NCBI RefSeq assembly: GCF_012911935.1
Contig: NZ_JAAXLA010000019.1
Location: 1-64,000 of the forward strand
From: Pseudonocardia acidicola
GTDB taxonomy: Bacteria > Actinomycetota > Actinomycetes > Mycobacteriales > Pseudonocardiaceae
Length of the DNA stretch: 64,000 nucleotides
Reading direction: 5' to 3'
In this document: positions 61,190-64,000 of the stretch, in pieces
How the letters are laid out: each line of letters opens with the position of its first letter
How positions within the stretch are numbered: position 1 is the stretch's first letter
The notes under the pieces: generated by a model
What the model saw: only the letters and a program-made list of their open reading frames with translations
Databases searched by the model: none
Told to the model about the DNA's origin: nothing
Program-made: the position numbers and the translations under genes

Positions 61190-63520
61190 TCACATGACCG
61201 CGCCGTTGCCCTCCTGCGCCCGGGCCCGCTCGCGGCCCGGTGACCCGGCCCCCGGCCGTCGGCGGTCGATCAGCACCGCCACCGGGGCCGCCAGCGTGAT
61301 CGTCGACAGCGTCCCGGCCAGCAACCCGACGAGCAACGCGAACGCCAGGTCGGTGAGCGCCCCGCCGCCGAAGAGCAGCAGCGCCGCGAGCACGAACGCC
61401 ACACCCGCCCCGGTCGCGACGGTGCGCGGCAGGGTCTGCAGCACGGCCGCCCCGACCACCCGGGCGAACGGTTCGCCGCGGTGGTGCCGGCACATCTCCC
61501 GGACCCGGTCGAACACCACCACCGAGTCGTTCACCGAGTAGCCGATCGTGGTCAGCGCGGCGGCCAGGAAGATCCCGTCGACCGGACGGCCGAACCAGGA
61601 CATCGCCCCGAGCAGGACCACCGAGTCGGCGATCAGCGCGAGCACGGTGGCGGCCCCGAGCCGCCAGTCGAACCGGATCGCCAGGTAGACCAGCTGGGCC
61701 GCGACGGCCAGCGCGAGGGCGAGCAGCGCCCGCCGGGCCAGCTCCTGACCCAGGCTCGGGCCGACCTGCTCGTCGCGCACCGGGGCACTGTCGGCGACCC
61801 CGGTCGCGGCGGCCACCACGTCGTCGATCCCGGCGCGTTCGGCCTCGGTGATCGGCGGCGTGCGGACGTCCAGACCGCCGTCGGACAGGCTGACCACGGC
61901 GCGGTCCTCCCCCGCCGCCGCCAGCGCGGTACGCACCTGCTCCGGGTCGAGATCGGCCGGCACCTGCTCGTAGGACAGCAGCCGCCCGCCGGTGAACTCG
62001 ATGCCCAGGTCGAGCCCGCGGATCAGCGGCCCGGCCAGCGCCAGCACCGCGACCGCGCCCGAGATCACCACCCACCGGACCGGCTGGCGGTACAGCGCGG
62101 CGGGAAGCCCCGGCCGGGCGGCCAGCGCGCGCCGGACGCGGCCCGGCCCGTCCAGCCCCGACCAGCGCGGCCGCCGCGCCGGCGGACCCGAGGCGACCAG
62201 CAGGCGCAGCAGCACCCCGGTCAGCACCAGCGCGCTGAACAGCGACACGAGCACGCCGACCGCCAGGGTCACCCCGAAACCGCGGACCGGTCCGGCGGCC
62301 AGCCAGACCAGCAGCCCGGCGGCGATCAGCGTGGTCGCGCCCGCGTCGGCGATCGCGGAGAACGCGCCCCGGAACCCGCCGTCGACGGCCCGCCGCAGCC
62401 GGCTCTGGTGCCCCTTGCGCGTCGCCGGCCGCGCTGCCCACTCCTCACGGGCGCGTTCGAACACCAGCACGTTCGCGTCCACCGCCATCCCGACGGCCAG
62501 CACGAACCCGGCCAGGCCCGGCAGCGTCACGGTGGCACCGAGCCCGAGCAGCACGGCCGCGGAGATCAGCCCGTAGCCGGCGAGCGCGATCAGCGCGACC
62601 AGGCCGGCGACCTTGTACATGAGCAGCAGGAACACGCCGGTCCCCGCCGCACCGAGGAGCACCGCTTGCACGCTGGCCTCGATGGCCGCGGCGCCCAGCG
62701 TCGGACCGACCGTCCGCTGCTCGATGATCTCCACCGGGACCGGCAGTGACCCGCCGCGGATGAGGACGGCCAGCTCGCGGGCCTGCTCGGCGGAGAACTG
62801 CCCGGTGATCTGGGTGCGGCCGCCGGCGATCCCGACCCCACAGCCGATCGCCTCGACCATCCCCGGCGACGAGATCACGGTCCCGTCCAGCACGATCGCG
62901 ACCCGCCGGGACGGGTCCCCGGGGGCGGCGCACGCCGCCTGCGCGGTGATGGCCTGCCAGGTGGGCGCGGCCTCGGAGGTGAAGTCAATGGAGACGAACG
63001 ACCCGGGCCCGGCCTGGGGATCCCGGCCGGGGCCGGCGTCGGACACCCCGGCGCCGGTGAGCGCGGCGGGGGCCAGGCGCAGCAGGTTGCCGGCTCCGTC
63101 GGGCAACTCGTTCTCCGCCGCCGGTGGCGAACCGGCCAGCAGTGCCGGGTCCGGACGGGCCGACAGCACCGGGTGGATGGTCAGCTGGGCGGTGCGGCCG
63201 AGCACCTCGACGGCCTCGGCCGGGTCGGTGAGCCCGGGCAGTTCGACGACGATGCGGTCGTCGCCGGCGCGCACCAGGACCGGTTCGGCGACGCCGAGCG
63301 CATCGACCCGGCCGCGCAACACCTCCAGGGTGGCGTCGGTGTCCTCGACGGTGGCGGGCCGGGCGTCGTCACCGGCCTGCAGGGTGATCTGGGTACCGCC
63401 GCGCAGGTCGAGGCCGAGGCGGGGTTCGACGGTGAGCAGGACGGCGGCGGACGCACCGAGCACGAGCAGGCACAGCAGTGCCCGGGCCGCGACGGCGCGC
63501 CACGGCGAGTGGCGTGACAC
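61190..63520 (-). CDS. secDF: Fused protein translocase subunit SecDF
   Basis: The 776-residue protein joins SecD and SecF, the proton-driven accessory subunits that help the Sec system. The SecD half starts with LGLDLRGGTQITLQ. Its periplasmic P1 domain and the conserved LAVGMAVDANVLVFER and TLIAAGLL segments follow. The SecF half has GLDLGIEFTGGRLLSYE and TIGYSVNDSVVVFDRVRE with essential acidic residues. About twelve transmembrane segments are visible. Actinobacteria usually have separate secD and secF; this may be an additional paralogue. The GTG at 63520 is preferred because GGAGGAA precedes it. Confidence 0.9.
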   Translation of the reverse strand: MSRHSPWRAVAARALLCLLVLGASAAVLLTVEPRLGLDLRGGTQITLQAGDDARPATVEDTDATLEVLRGRVDALGVAEPVLVRAGDDRIVVELPGLTDPAEAVEVLGRTAQLTIHPVLSARPDPALLAGSPPAAENELPDGAGNLLRLAPAALTGAGVSDAGPGRDPQAGPGSFVSIDFTSEAAPTWQAITAQAACAAPGDPSRRVAIVLDGTVISSPGMVEAIGCGVGIAGGRTQITGQFSAEQARELAVLIRGGSLPVPVEIIEQRTVGPTLGAAAIEASVQAVLLGAAGTGVFLLLMYKVAGLVALIALAGYGLISAAVLLGLGATVTLPGLAGFVLAVGMAVDANVLVFERAREEWAARPATRKGHQSRLRRAVDGGFRGAFSAIADAGATTLIAAGLLVWLAAGPVRGFGVTLAVGVLVSLFSALVLTGVLLRLLVASGPPARRPRWSGLDGPGRVRRALAARPGLPAALYRQPVRWVVISGAVAVLALAGPLIRGLDLGIEFTGGRLLSYEQVPADLDPEQVRTALAAAGEDRAVVSLSDGGLDVRTPPITEAERAGIDDVVAAATGVADSAPVRDEQVGPSLGQELARRALLALALAVAAQLVYLAIRFDWRLGAATVLALIADSVVLLGAMSWFGRPVDGIFLAAALTTIGYSVNDSVVVFDRVREMCRHHRGEPFARVVGAAVLQTLPRTVATGAGVAFVLAALLLFGGGALTDLAFALLVGLLAGTLSTITLAAPVAVLIDRRRPGAGSPGRERARAQEGNGAVM

Positions 63521-63605
63521 GGGGGTTCCTCCGGGGCGGCTCCTCGGCGGAGCACGGTCGGCAAGCGGCCGGCACGATGGCCCCCTCGGGGCGCCACCGG
63601 CGTGA

Positions 63606-64000
63606 TCAGCAGCCGGCCGGCACCGGCGGTGCGCGTGCGGGCCTCGCGCCCCCGCGGAACGGATGCGCACGGGCCACGACCGCGGCCGCGGTGATCCCGC
63701 GCCGCGCCGGCGGCACCAGCAGCGCCGCGGCGGCGAGCACCGCGAGGAGCGGGGGCACCGGCACCCAGGAGCGCTGCCCGGGCCAGCCCGGACGTATCCC
63801 GGCCCGTTCCCCCACCGGCCCCGGGACCACTGCCGCGGGTGCGGACGCCGCGGTCGTCCCCGGCGCCGGGGCGTCCGCGGCGCCGGGCAGCGCGTCCCGC
63901 GCCGCCCGGGCGGGCGCGCCACCGCGAACGAACGCAGCGGGCGCCGAGGCACCCGCCAGCACTGCCGCCCCCGCCTGCGGAGGCGGACGACCCAGCTGGC
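63606..64000 (-). CDS. C-terminal part of a membrane-anchored Pro/Ala-rich protein (partial)
   Basis: A minus-strand frame is open from the window edge to a stop at 63606. It encodes an Ala/Pro-rich, probably disordered stretch. A hydrophobic segment (VPVPPLLAVLAAAALLVPPA) near the C-terminus and a short basic tail follow. This looks like a surface or secreted protein with a C-terminal membrane anchor. An internal GTG at 63962 could start a 118-residue version. No family is recognisable. It may be co-transcribed with secDF, which follows after 85 nt. Confidence 0.45.
   Translation of the reverse strand, partial: QLGRPPPQAGAAVLAGASAPAAFVRGGAPARAARDALPGAADAPAPGTTAASAPAAVVPGPVGERAGIRPGWPGQRSWVPVPPLLAVLAAAALLVPPARRGITAAAVVARAHPFRGGARPARAPPVPAGC

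Noticed and set aside
56974..62441. Very long minus-strand open frames opposite the FAD oxidase operon
   Set aside because: They are antisense to three genes with intact motifs, and their residues are typical of high-GC shadow translation.

Overview
The window comes from a very GC-rich actinobacterium, with strong third-position G/C, many GTG starts and many apparently leaderless genes. Actinobacterial markers include RbpA, a GarA-type FHA protein, an Lnt/Ppm pair, mycothiol-type enzymes, DUF3072, HelY and twin CNNM proteins. Gene order around tatA-tatC-helY-exonuclease-pepQ, lnt-ppm-rbpA and gcvP-merR-DUF151-garA-gcvH-pgsA resembles the Mycobacterium tuberculosis Rv2094c-Rv2089c, Rv2051c-Rv2050 and Rv1832-Rv1822 neighbourhoods. 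A member of Pseudonocardiaceae is my best guess, by inference only. I see no tRNA, rRNA, CRISPR array, insertion sequence or prophage.

Layout. 1-7.2 kb: Tat export (tatA end, tatC), helY helicase, a DUF4333 membrane protein, a 5'-3' exonuclease and an M24 dipeptidase. 7.2-14.8 kb: a secreted SGNH hydrolase, a PspC peptide, an amidohydrolase, a PIG-L deacetylase preceded by a cysteine-rich micro-ORF, lnt-ppm, a phosphoribosyltransferase and rbpA. 15-20.2 kb: an MFS permease, a LigD-like DNA-repair protein with glpQ, then the iron-storage pair bfd-bfr behind an IdeR-like box. 20.4-28.8 kb is the most accessory-looking part: DUF3072, an AraC-VOC-UvrA-like cluster, small unknown proteins, Hsp20, cyclopropane synthase, a methyltransferase, a broken GNAT and a small secreted protein. 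28.9-40.2 kb: GntR with an MFS permease, peptidase E, a lipoprotein, a lysozyme-like membrane protein, TauE, two oxidoreductases, an unusual serine/threonine kinase, a lactate-monooxygenase-like enzyme and MarR. 40.3-48.9 kb: asnB, a mycothiol-dependent-type protein, DUF427, a second MarR, coaA, a broken SDR and two CNNM/CorC-like proteins. 49-56.4 kb: the glycine-cleavage region with a tandem glycine riboswitch before gcvP, plus merR, DUF151, garA, gcvH and pgsA. 56.5-64 kb: OsmC, an FAD oxidase/ThDP enzyme/methyltransferase operon, a fused SecDF and a truncated membrane-protein gene at the window edge.

Cooperation and regulation. Bfd releases iron from Bfr, and both sit behind the IdeR-like box. 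GcvP and GcvH are parts of one complex, and GarA (which controls 2-oxoglutarate and glutamate enzymes) lies in the same block. Lnt and Ppm act on lipoprotein acylation and polyprenol-mannose supply. RbpA has a textbook SigR/SigH-type promoter. Three things deserve the closest look: the cysteine-rich leaderless micro-ORF before the PIG-L gene, the LigD homologue whose ligase domain lacks its catalytic lysine, and a strong operator/promoter at 38.43-38.48 kb that no longer drives a recognisable gene. Most starts with an upstream TAnnnT hexamer 6-7 nt away are probably leaderless transcripts.
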